Shown here: positions 1 to 4,954 of the stretch, piece by piece
Layout: each line of letters begins with the position of its first letter
How positions within the stretch are numbered: position 1 is the stretch's first letter
Source: Rickettsiales bacterium
Lineage (GTDB): Bacteria > Pseudomonadota > Alphaproteobacteria > Rickettsiales > Anaplasmataceae
Direction: 5' to 3'
Length of the DNA stretch: 7,193 nt
Assembly: GCA_031281335.1 (NCBI GenBank)
Contig: JAITFM010000091.1
Location: forward strand, 1 to 7,193
Program-made: the position numbers and the translations under genes
Notes under the pieces: model-generated
Told to the model about the DNA's origin: nothing
The model's input: only the letters and a program-made list of their open reading frames with translations
The model's database searches: none

Positions 1-48
1 ATTCACTACCTATCTTATAACATTGGCGTTTTTGATGTCTTAAACGAC

Positions 49-165
49 TTATAAGCGCGTTTCAGCTTGTATAGGTAAAAAACCAGAAGTTTTAAAAAGA
101 CATGCAGTGCACATAGTGCGAAAAATTAAACATGAGACGCCAAATATGCTAAGTTTTTTTCTCAT
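49..165 (-). CDS. Putative small protein (38 aa) inside repeat copy 1
   Basis: This is a 38-codon open frame starting ATG AGA AAA AAA CTT and ending TTA TAA, preceded by an in-frame TAA that fixes the ATG as the first possible start. The peptide begins MRKKLSIFGVSCLIF and contains ACLFKTSGF. It has a basic N terminus followed by a mostly hydrophobic, Cys-containing stretch, so a small membrane peptide is conceivable. It lies about 40 bases downstream of the TTGACA/TACTAT promoter in the same repeat. The Shine-Dalgarno is poor (CAGATTAA). The related frame at 7042-7149 shares KKL, (I/V)F, G and ACLF at matching positions. The copy at 4174-4280 is the same frame with one base missing. I do not recognise a protein family. 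Short open frames arise by chance, so coding status is inference. Confidence 0.3.
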   Translation of the reverse strand: MRKKLSIFGVSCLIFRTMCTACLFKTSGFLPIQAETRL

Positions 166-177
166 TTAATCTGCACA

Positions 178-204
178 GACTGAAGATAAATAATAGCTTC
201 AGTC
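178..204 (-). other. Perfect 8-bp stem-loop beside the repeat promoter
   Basis: On the minus strand GACTGAAG (204-197) pairs with CTTCAGTC (185-178) around an 11-base loop. It lies immediately after the -10 box at 207-212, so it overlaps the predicted transcription start. It could act as an operator-like palindrome or as the 5' end structure of a transcript. The other two repeat copies have stem-loops in the same place with different sequences. Confidence 0.6.
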
Positions 205-206
205 CT

Positions 207-235
207 ATAGTAATGGGTTTGGTGAGATTTGTCAA
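207..235 (-). promoter_or_regulatory. Sigma70-type promoter in repeat copy 1, facing away from the folate operon
   Basis: On the minus strand a perfect -35 TTGACA (235-230) is followed by a 17-base spacer and the -10 TACTAT (212-207). The same arrangement is kept in the inverted copy at 4102-4130. Transcription would run toward position 1, through the small open frame at 165-49. It would not drive the folate genes, which lie behind it. Confidence 0.65.
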
Positions 236-245
236 GTAGTTTTTT

Positions 246-274
246 CGCATATGCCAAAACTAGTTTGATATGCG
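246..274. other. Imperfect palindrome at inner edge of left repeat arm
   Basis: CGCATAT (246-252) is the reverse complement of ATATGCG (268-274), and the centre contains the palindrome AAACTAGTTT (257-266). It sits upstream of the -35 box of the outward promoter. On the minus strand it is followed by a run of A, not T, so it is not a normal terminator for the folate operon. The matching region of the right arm does not keep the palindrome. Confidence 0.45.
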
Positions 275-343
275 AGAGATCTAACGTATGATACAAAAGG
301 AAAAGTCAGGCTGCATGTCTTATGTTTTATACATTTTTTTAAT

Positions 344-1087
344 TTATCCCTCATTCTTTAACCACCGGGCTTTCATGAACAGAGGAGAATAAAGATCCTC
401 TTCCACCGATATCTTAACACTTCTCTCTTCTTCTATAGTCGGTGTACGAGTAAGAAAGCGGATTTTTGGTACATTTCTAATAATTGCCATTGGCGTTTGT
501 TCTGCCCCTTCTCCCATGACTAAAACAGCAGATGCTGCCAGCGCATCAAGAAGATTGATTTGTGTTACCTGGAGTGGCCTACTATAAAGATCTGGCTTGC
601 CTACATAGGAATAAAGCGGCTCAAACCCACACCAACCAAGAGTAATTCCTGTAACCCCAAGGCGCATAGGTGCTATATTGCTATCTGTAATCAAAATACC
701 AAGATGCTTTATGCAGTGTTTTGTCCTTAGGTAGTTCCATACCGATATAGCTGTTTTCTGAACATCTTTTGGATATAGAATATACACCTCATCACCATTT
801 GATTCATCAATACCGGCAGATGGAATTAAGATATTATCTTTAATTGTCAAATAGATACCATGGGGATTGCAATCTGCATCAACAATTGCATCAGCTTCTT
901 TTTTAATCAGCTCCTCTTTAGAACAGGCGGTTTTGTGAACTACTTGCTTTTGGCAAATGGAAATGATTTTTGATGTGATAGCAAGCACAACCTCCTCTGT
1001 AAGCAACTTCAAAACATAGCAATCAAGAACCTCTTCTAATGCTTCACCACATTCAACGCGGTGGGTGTAAATTGCTTCAACTTGCAT
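344..1087 (-). CDS. COG1478 family gamma-glutamyl ligase (CofE/FbiB-like; probable folate glutamyl ligase FolC2)
   Basis: This 247-residue protein belongs to the coenzyme F420-0:gamma-glutamyl ligase family, usually about 240-250 residues. Visible motifs are ITSKIISICQ (37-46), LIPSAGIDESNG (87-98), ITDSNIAPMRLGVTGITLG (133-151) and the helix DALAASAVLVMGEGAEQTP (181-199). The acidic residues D94 and D135 lie in the motifs that bind metal and GTP in CofE. Rickettsiales do not make F420. As the last gene of a folate operon, and matching CT611 in the chlamydial folate cluster, it most likely adds glutamate to folate in place of FolC; this role is inference from family and context. The ATG overlaps the folA stop by 11 bases and has an AGG seven bases upstream, so translation is probably coupled. 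Nothing looks truncated. No convincing terminator is visible after the stop. Confidence 0.85.
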   Translation of the reverse strand: MQVEAIYTHRVECGEALEEVLDCYVLKLLTEEVVLAITSKIISICQKQVVHKTACSKEELIKKEADAIVDADCNPHGIYLTIKDNILIPSAGIDESNGDEVYILYPKDVQKTAISVWNYLRTKHCIKHLGILITDSNIAPMRLGVTGITLGWCGFEPLYSYVGKPDLYSRPLQVTQINLLDALAASAVLVMGEGAEQTPMAIIRNVPKIRFLTRTPTIEEERSVKISVEEDLYSPLFMKARWLKNEG

Positions 1088-1571
1088 ATACTAACCTGTA
1101 TATAGTATAATCTTTTGCTTTGGTGAGAATAGTTTTATTCCACCTATCCAGAAGTGCTAAATTGAAATGTACATCACCTTTATAAGGTTTATGAATTTCT
1201 GTTATGATAAATTCTGAGATTAGATCATGCTCTAAAAAAAGGTGCGCTATCTGCGCTCCGCCAATCATGAAGATTTTGGAGTAATTCCAACTATTTTGAA
1301 TTGATAGAAACTCTTGCATAGAAGAAACAATAGTACATCTTATACCTCTATTAAAACACGAACTTAGCTTGTTACGAGAAAAAACAACAGGAACACGATC
1401 CTTCAATATGCTTTGAGGCATGGTTTCAAATGTCTTTCTCCCCATAACAATGACTTGTTTGTCAGTCACCTGGCGAAAATGCTCCAGCTCACTTGGATAA
1501 TGCCAGGGCAATCCATTATTTATTCCAATCACCCCTTGAAGATCAACCGCCATAACTCCGATAATTATCAT
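1077..1571 (-). CDS. folA: Dihydrofolate reductase
   Basis: This enzyme performs the NADPH-dependent reduction of dihydrofolate to tetrahydrofolate in the cytoplasm. The protein has 164 residues, normal for bacterial DHFR. Visible motifs are GVIGINNGLPWHYPSEL (13-29), which contains the LPW segment and the active-site acid E28 (D27 in E. coli). The NADPH-binding VIVMGRKTFETMP (40-52), IGGAQI (103-108) and T124 in IITE (T113 in E. coli) follow. The ATG overlaps the folKP stop in an ATGA arrangement (4 bases), and the 3' end overlaps the ligase gene by 11 bases, as expected for a tightly coupled operon. The Shine-Dalgarno is weak (ACAGGG directly before ATG), so expression probably depends on coupling to folKP. 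All expected catalytic positions are present. Confidence 0.95.
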   Translation of the reverse strand: MIIIGVMAVDLQGVIGINNGLPWHYPSELEHFRQVTDKQVIVMGRKTFETMPQSILKDRVPVVFSRNKLSSCFNRGIRCTIVSSMQEFLSIQNSWNYSKIFMIGGAQIAHLFLEHDLISEFIITEIHKPYKGDVHFNLALLDRWNKTILTKAKDYTIYRLVYAS

Positions 1572-2866
1572 CCCTGTAAGGCAGCTTGGGCTACAAAAAA
1601 TCTCATGTGATCGCGCACATTATGCACTCGAAGGAAATCAACCTTATTGTGCAATACAGATGACGTAGAAATTGTTTCTAAATCTCGGTTAAAGGCAAGT
1701 TCTAAAGAAAAAGAAGAAATAAATGACTTTCTAGAATGACCCACTAGAACCTTGCAGCCAAAACTTTGCAATGCTTCTATATTGTGCAAAATCCAGATAT
1801 TCTGATATAGGGATTTTCCAAAGCCTATACCAGGATCAATAATTATCGAGCTTTTGTCAAAGCCTAGAGCTAGTAACCTATCAACGCTCTTCTCTGCCCA
1901 GTGATTTACGGTATTGATGGGGTCAGTGTTATCTGGAATAATGTTGTCTTTATGTGGTGGTATAGAAAGTGAATGCATAATAACGATGCTACACCCACTG
2001 CTAGCAATTGCTTTTAAGGTATTATCATCTAGATCTCCTTTAACATCATTCATCCAAGCAATGTTATAATATTCCAAAGCTTTTAAAATAACATCCGGCC
2101 AGAAACTATCAATACTGACTTTAATATCGCCAGCTTTCATATAATGATTAAGATTATCAAGTACTGGTTTTAACCGTGCATATTCTTCCTCTGGGGTCCG
2201 CATCGAAGACCCAGGCCTTGTTGATTGAGCACCAAGATCAACTACGCTTGCACCATCTGATACCAGTTGCAATGCCTGTTTAGTTGCTTGATCTGCATCA
2301 TAATAAAGACCACCATCTGAAAATGAATCAGGAGTAATGTTAACAATCCCGACAAACTTTGGTGAAAGCGTAAAACTCTTTAAAAAGCAGTCTTGAATGC
2401 CAGGAGTATTACGAGCAACAGTACCAAACGTTTTGTTGGTCGTTGGAATATTACCCATGGGACTGAGCATTGCCATCAAGTGAAGCAGAAATGGTCTGTT
2501 CAACAATTCTGGGTGAGGAACCTTAAGGTAGGGTGTATCGAGCGTTAGATCGTCCCATAATAAAATATCCAAGTCGATAATACGAGGTGCCCACTTTTCA
2601 TGAATCTGTGGACGGCCAATGTCACATTCGATTTGTTTTAGGCCTTTTAATAGCTCTTCAGGAGAAGCAAGACAACTTCCATACACAACCATATTAAGAA
2701 ATGGCTTGTCCCACTCAGTTGGAGCACCATTTGGTAAAATAGCCTTAGTTTCTAGAATAACTGAAGACTTTAAATCTTTAAAATAGCGCTCCTTTAATAA
2801 CTGAGCAGCCTTTTGTAAATTAGAAAGGCGATTCCCTATATTTGAGCCAATAGAGATATAAATCAT
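1568..2866 (-). CDS. folKP: Bifunctional HPPK-dihydropteroate synthase
   Basis: This 432-residue fusion has 6-hydroxymethyl-7,8-dihydropterin pyrophosphokinase at about 1-155 and dihydropteroate synthase at about 170-430. HPPK marks are SIGSNIGNRLSNL (5-17), PFLNMVV (55-61) and APRIIDLDILLWD (93-105), with metal ligands D98 and D100. DHPS marks are FVGIVNITPDSFSDGG (171-186), DLGAQSTRPGS (210-220), SIDS (251-254), the NDVKG segment (273-277), IIIDPGIGFGK (341-351), VGHSRKS (375-381) and LRVHNV (412-417). All pterin, pABA and diphosphate contact motifs are intact, so it should be active and probably sulfonamide-sensitive. It joins activated pterin to pABA, the product expected from the CADD-like protein upstream. 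The same fusion occurs in chlamydiae and Rickettsia. Its ATG shares one base with the folB stop (TAATG) and has AGGA nine bases upstream. Confidence 0.95.
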   Translation of the reverse strand: MIYISIGSNIGNRLSNLQKAAQLLKERYFKDLKSSVILETKAILPNGAPTEWDKPFLNMVVYGSCLASPEELLKGLKQIECDIGRPQIHEKWAPRIIDLDILLWDDLTLDTPYLKVPHPELLNRPFLLHLMAMLSPMGNIPTTNKTFGTVARNTPGIQDCFLKSFTLSPKFVGIVNITPDSFSDGGLYYDADQATKQALQLVSDGASVVDLGAQSTRPGSSMRTPEEEYARLKPVLDNLNHYMKAGDIKVSIDSFWPDVILKALEYYNIAWMNDVKGDLDDNTLKAIASSGCSIVIMHSLSIPPHKDNIIPDNTDPINTVNHWAEKSVDRLLALGFDKSSIIIDPGIGFGKSLYQNIWILHNIEALQSFGCKVLVGHSRKSFISSFSLELAFNRDLETISTSSVLHNKVDFLRVHNVRDHMRFFVAQAALQG

Positions 2867-3264
2867 TAGCTATCTTCCTGCTCTTGCAATGCATTGCAAT
2901 AGGTAAAGAGAACACCCCCATGCACATCGGGAACGGGCGGTGCAACTTTGTGAGTAGTCACTCTTATAGAAAAAATAATATGCCTTTTCTGCGTCAAAAG
3001 GTTACTAATGGTTACATATACATCATGAGTGAAATGCTCGATTAAATTGAATTGCTTGCTTCGAGCAAGTGATTGTATATTCTGCACTACTTCCAGATAG
3101 CAGATAGTATCTTCAAGCTGATCAGTTATAAACCCTACAGGAGGAGACTTAAAGGAAAAATCAACATTAATACTCACTAATTGGGAATGAAACTTTTCTT
3201 TTGCACTACATCCTAAATGAACCCAAAGCCGTAAATCAGATATAAGAAGATTACATGCAGACAT
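2866..3264 (-). CDS. folB: Dihydroneopterin aldolase
   Basis: This cytoplasmic enzyme splits 7,8-dihydroneopterin into 6-hydroxymethyl-7,8-dihydropterin (substrate of the HPPK half of folKP) and glycolaldehyde. At 132 residues it is slightly longer than the usual 115-125, with a short C-terminal tail. Visible family features are DLRLWVHLGCSAKEKFHSQ (10-28), carrying the conserved acid E23; LEDTICYLEV (50-59), matching the usual D-T-V-D-Y motif; the pterin-binding FNLIEHF (72-78) with E76; and the catalytic lysine K106 in TTHKVAPP. The sequence is diverged, and the chlamydial counterpart CT614 is annotated FolX, so epimerase-like or mixed activity cannot be excluded. The start lies 28 bases after the CADD stop. 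The Shine-Dalgarno is weak (GTGGTG). Confidence 0.88.
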   Translation of the reverse strand: MSACNLLISDLRLWVHLGCSAKEKFHSQLVSINVDFSFKSPPVGFITDQLEDTICYLEVVQNIQSLARSKQFNLIEHFTHDVYVTISNLLTQKRHIIFSIRVTTHKVAPPVPDVHGGVLFTYCNALQEQEDS

Positions 3265-3292
3265 TACACCACTGAGTTTAATTTACTTACAA

Positions 3293-3913
3293 CTAATGAC
3301 ACACGTTAGCATTCATCATTCCATTAAGAAAACCCCATAAAAGTTTTGCTCCTTTTTTAGCACCTTGCATAACTTTTCCTTGTTCTTCTTCATTTAAATC
3401 CGCAATAAGGTTTGCGCACTCCTCAGAGTGCCATTCATCAGCATCCATGTGAACAGTAAAAAATTGGAGAGAACGCTCATCACCTATTGAATAGTGCTTT
3501 TTCAGACCTTCAATTTTAGACTTAGAAACCTCTGGAGTTTGACGTTCATAAGCATAAAGAGCACCCAAGCCGGAAGCAAAGTCTAATCGTACAATATCAA
3601 AGTAACCATCGACTAATTCTCGTGTCTCTTTAATCTGTGCATCTTCACGAAGATCGGACCGTGAGACACCAAGCCCTTCAGCAAAACGTTGCCATAACTC
3701 TGGATGATTCTCATTGCCTTGCTCTTCTTCTATTAAGTTACCAAGCAAAACTTGTCGCATTTTCAGATTTGGGCACAAAGAATGTATACCACTGATATAA
3801 CGAGGAAATGCAGCAACATGATGATAATATTCCTTAGCATAAACTTGTAGAGCTTCAAGACTCAATTTTCCTTCATTCCAGGATTGATAAAACTGATGTT
3901 TTAATAAATGCAA
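3293..3913 (-). CDS. CADD-like (CT610 family) self-sacrificing pABA synthase, heme-oxygenase-like fold
   Basis: The protein resembles Chlamydia CADD/CT610, of the PqqC/TenA-like di-metal fold, which makes p-aminobenzoate from its own tyrosine. Aligned by eye with CT610 as I recall it, all key residues are kept, numbered here from the TTG at 3913. Metal ligands are E63 and H70 (EEEQGNENH), E123 (LYAYERQ), and H155, D159 and H162 (HMDADEWH). Y9 matches the sacrificed Tyr27 and K133 matches Lys152. It heads the folate operon and probably supplies pABA to folKP. The start is uncertain. TTG 3913 is the first ordinary start codon but has only a weak Shine-Dalgarno. The frame stays open to a stop at 3964-3962, and the extra 13 codons resemble the N terminus of CT610. 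A perfect AAGGAG (3963-3958) is followed five bases later by ATA (3952-3950), suggesting an original start there (219 residues). The function call is strong; activity and exact start are inference. Confidence 0.88.
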   Translation of the reverse strand: MHLLKHQFYQSWNEGKLSLEALQVYAKEYYHHVAAFPRYISGIHSLCPNLKMRQVLLGNLIEEEQGNENHPELWQRFAEGLGVSRSDLREDAQIKETRELVDGYFDIVRLDFASGLGALYAYERQTPEVSKSKIEGLKKHYSIGDERSLQFFTVHMDADEWHSEECANLIADLNEEEQGKVMQGAKKGAKLLWGFLNGMMNANVCH

Positions 3914-3957
3914 ATCATCTAATTCTCTATTAAGTAATTGAACGAACGCTATAATAA

Positions 3958-3963
3958 CTCCTT
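3958..3963 (-). promoter_or_regulatory. Perfect Shine-Dalgarno in front of an ATA codon, CADD gene
   Basis: AAGGAG on the minus strand is followed by TTATT and then ATA (3952-3950) in frame with the CADD-like gene. Spacing is ideal for a start at 3952. It lies 45 bases upstream of the TTG at 3913, too far to serve that codon, so it marks the ancestral start and possibly a non-standard one still in use. Confidence 0.7.
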
Positions 3964-3984
3964 AAGTTAACACAAAACTATTCC

Positions 3985-4013
3985 AGACTATTCATAAATT
4001 CACCAGGTGTCAA
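3985..4013 (-). promoter_or_regulatory. Candidate promoter of the folate operon
   Basis: On the minus strand a perfect -35 TTGACA (4013-4008) is followed by a 17-base spacer and TAGTCT (3990-3985), a poor -10 (3 of 6). The predicted start near 3978 would leave a leader of about 25 bases with AAGGAG at its end. Position, orientation and leader length fit. The weak -10 keeps confidence moderate. Confidence 0.45.
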
Positions 4014-4101
4014 GAGACATAATGCCGATTTTCACTAGATCTCTCGTATAACAAACCAGTTTTGGCAGCGTATATCACCCAATAGAAACAAAAAAAACTA
4101 C

Positions 4102-4130
4102 TTGACAAATTCTTTCAACCCCCTTATTAT
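4102..4130 (+). promoter_or_regulatory. Strong sigma70-type promoter in repeat copy 2, facing away from the folate operon
   Basis: TTGACA (4102-4107), a 17-base spacer and TATTAT (4125-4130) form a near-consensus promoter with a predicted start at about 4137. The elements and spacing are the same as in the inverted copy at 207-235, although the spacer sequence has diverged. The first plus-strand terminator-like hairpin downstream is at 4471-4493, so a transcript of roughly 350 bases containing no intact large gene is predicted. Confidence 0.7.
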
Positions 4131-4132
4131 AA

Positions 4133-4162
4133 GATTGAAGCTATTTGTTTATCTTCGCAATC
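4133..4162 (+). other. Stem-loop beside promoter of repeat copy 2
   Basis: GATT-GAAG (4133-4140) pairs with CTTC-(GC)-AATC (4153-4162), leaving two unpaired bases. Compared with copy 1 (GACTGAAG/CTTCAGTC), a C to T change in one arm is matched by G to A in the other. The stem overlaps the predicted transcription start, so it may act as a DNA palindrome as well as, or instead of, an RNA hairpin. Confidence 0.5.
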
Positions 4163-4173
4163 TGTGCAGGTTA

Positions 4174-4280
4174 ATGACAAAAAACTTAGGGTATTTGGCG
4201 TCTCATGTTTAAATTTTTGCACTATGTGCACCTCATGTCTTTTTAAAACTTCTGGTTTTCAAGCTGAAACGCGCTTATAA
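4174..4280 (+). pseudogene. Frameshifted copy of the repeat-encoded small ORF
   Basis: ATG ACA followed by six A before CTT gives a 12-residue frame, MTKNLGYLASHV, ending at TAA. The left copy has seven A here. Adding one A restores a 35-codon frame (MTKKLRVFGVSCLNF..., containing CLFKTSGF) that ends at the same TTA TAA as copy 1. The nine-base length difference between the copies later in the frame is a multiple of three. The other frame, containing LKLLVFKLKRAYKLF, is also fairly open, so which frame was coding, if any, is unsure. Confidence 0.3.
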
Positions 4281-4332
4281 GTTGTTTAAGACAGTATAGA
4301 ACGTCAAATAGACAAGGGAGAATTTGAATACT

Positions 4333-4370
4333 AGCTGCCTCAGAGTTTTTTTGCCTTTTTTTCCGCTCAG
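4333..4370 (+). repeat. T-rich short repeat, copy 1
   Basis: This contains TTTTTTTGCCTTTTTTTC followed by CGCTCAG. It matches 4471-4511 (same T-runs, then TGCTTAG) and, on the minus strand, 6955-6984. It lies just after repeat copy 2, as the third T-rich copy lies just after repeat copy 3. No strong GC hairpin precedes the T-run here. Confidence 0.6.
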
Positions 4371-4470
4371 TAAATTTCTTAACGTTTACAGTTTGGGTTA
4401 TTTGCATTTAAAAGTAGCTGAATCGTAGCGTTGAGAATAAAAACGCCGATTGAGGTACATATAAATAATT

Positions 4471-4511
4471 AGCCACCGACTGGGGCTTTTTTTGCCTTTT
4501 TTTCTGCTTAG
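4471..4511 (+). terminator. T-rich short repeat, copy 2; Rho-independent terminator-like
   Basis: AGCC(A)CC pairs with GGGGCT around a GACT loop (4471-4487), with one bulged A, and is followed by seven T (4487-4493), then GCC and a second run of seven T. This fits an intrinsic terminator on the plus strand. It could end transcripts from the promoter at 4102. It also lies downstream of the minus-strand J-domain gene, but is oriented for plus-strand transcription. Confidence 0.5.
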
Positions 4512-4533
4512 CTTAGGTTATGCAGGAGATTTA

Positions 4534-4893
4534 TTATCTTCTCAGCAACCTATCACGTGCTGCATTTAACTTTTGTGCAAAATATTCTGAGCCTCCTTTA
4601 TCTGGGTGAACTAACTTCATTAAATTTTGATACGCTTTATTGATTTCGTTTTTGCTTGCTTCAGAATTTAGCCCCAATATTTTTAGTGCCTCATCTGTGG
4701 ACATATTATCACCGGCTTCATTTTTAGTATAACTTCTACTGCCGTTGAATTCATTCAAAAATCTACTCAATATAGAATTCATCATGAAACTTATGTTATT
4801 TTTTTTTGTCAGGAAGAGAAAAAATACAACAACGCTAGGCAAGACAAAAGTAATTACTATGAATATCAAAAAAAGAAAAAAGATGAATGACAT
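4534..4893 (-). CDS. Membrane-anchored J-domain protein (Pam18/TIM14-like DnaJ family)
   Basis: This 119-residue protein has a very hydrophobic N-terminal segment (about 3-28) ending in TKK, a single membrane anchor; a short polar linker (about 32-64); and a C-terminal J domain (about 65-119) with the essential HPD at 96-98 (LVHPDKGGSEYF). The J domain is at the extreme C terminus and the G/F and zinc-finger regions of full DnaJ are absent. This layout, with the HPDKGGS motif, resembles alphaproteobacterial relatives of mitochondrial TIM14/Pam18. It probably stimulates DnaK ATPase at the inner membrane; the client is unknown. It is divergent from nfu across a 49-61 base gap. No clear Shine-Dalgarno precedes the ATG at 4893, and no other in-frame ATG gives a longer protein. 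Confidence 0.85.
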   Translation of the reverse strand: MSFIFFLFLIFIVITFVLPSVVVFFLFLTKKNNISFMMNSILSRFLNEFNGSRSYTKNEAGDNMSTDEALKILGLNSEASKNEINKAYQNLMKLVHPDKGGSEYFAQKLNAARDRLLRR

Positions 4894-4932
4894 GTATATT
4901 TTTTTATCATTTTGTGATTAAATAGTAACAAT

Positions 4933-4938
4933 TATAAT
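4933..4938 (+). promoter_or_regulatory. -10 box of the nfu-hisS promoter
   Basis: A perfect TATAAT lies in the short divergent gap. The -35 region is poor (TTTTGT at 4910-4915 with 17-base spacing, or TTGTGA with 15). Transcription would begin at about 4945, inside the ATG at 4943, which argues that the real nfu start is the ATG at 4955. Confidence 0.5.
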
Positions 4939-4954
4939 CGTCATGGTAAACAAC

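Larger units (their letters stand above)
22..283 (-). repeat. Left arm of inverted repeat flanking the folate operon (repeat copy 1)
   Basis: Read on the minus strand, this stretch matches 4036-4309 read on the plus strand over almost its whole length, at roughly 80% identity by eye. Shared blocks include AGATCTCTCG, TTTTGGC, CTACTTGACAAAT, GGCGTCTCATGTTTAA, ACTATGTGCAC, AAAACTTCTGGTTTT and AAGCTGAAACGCGCTTATAA. The arm carries an outward-facing promoter, a stem-loop and a small open frame, each listed separately. Past position 22 toward the window start, similarity to the third copy (CGCCAAT followed by an A/T-rich stretch) seems to continue, so the left boundary is approximate and the unit may extend beyond the window. 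This arm and the gap up to 343 fill the gene-free stretch at the start of the window. Confidence 0.9.
4036..4309 (+). repeat. Right arm of inverted repeat flanking the folate operon (repeat copy 2)
   Basis: This is the inverted counterpart of 22-283, at about 80% identity by eye. Differences are scattered substitutions plus a few indels: an extra stretch near 4060-4090 in this arm, and nine extra bases in the left arm between GGTTTT and CAAGCTG. Together the arms enclose about 3.75 kb containing only the folate operon. The arm contains a promoter, a stem-loop and a frameshifted small ORF. It fills most of the gene-free stretch between the CADD gene and the J-domain gene. The remainder (4310-4533) holds two T-rich repeats and otherwise nothing I recognise. 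Confidence 0.9.

Noticed and set aside
246..274. Rho-independent terminator for the folate operon
   Set aside because: The hairpin is convincing, but in the direction of the operon it is followed by A, not T; the T-run is on the wrong side.
344..1087. Evidence of coenzyme F420 biosynthesis
   Set aside because: The family name alone suggests it, but the gene sits in a folate operon and no other F420 gene is present in the window.
1413..1610. 65-codon plus-strand open frame
   Set aside because: It lies antisense across folA and the folKP end, both with full motif sets, and has no family resemblance or ribosome binding site.
3293..3913. TenA thiaminase or PqqC
   Set aside because: It shares the fold, but it carries the CT610-type E/H/E/H-D-H ligand set and paired Tyr and Lys, and sits with folate genes and not thiamine or PQQ genes.
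22..4309. Insertion sequence or composite transposon enclosing the folate operon
   Set aside because: There is no transposase or recombinase gene and no target-site duplication at the outer edges. The arms contain promoters and small frames, not transposon ends.
4943..4954. nfu start at the upstream ATG (MVNN)
   Set aside because: The family begins at MFIQ, and the TATAAT at 4933-4938 would place the transcript start within this ATG.
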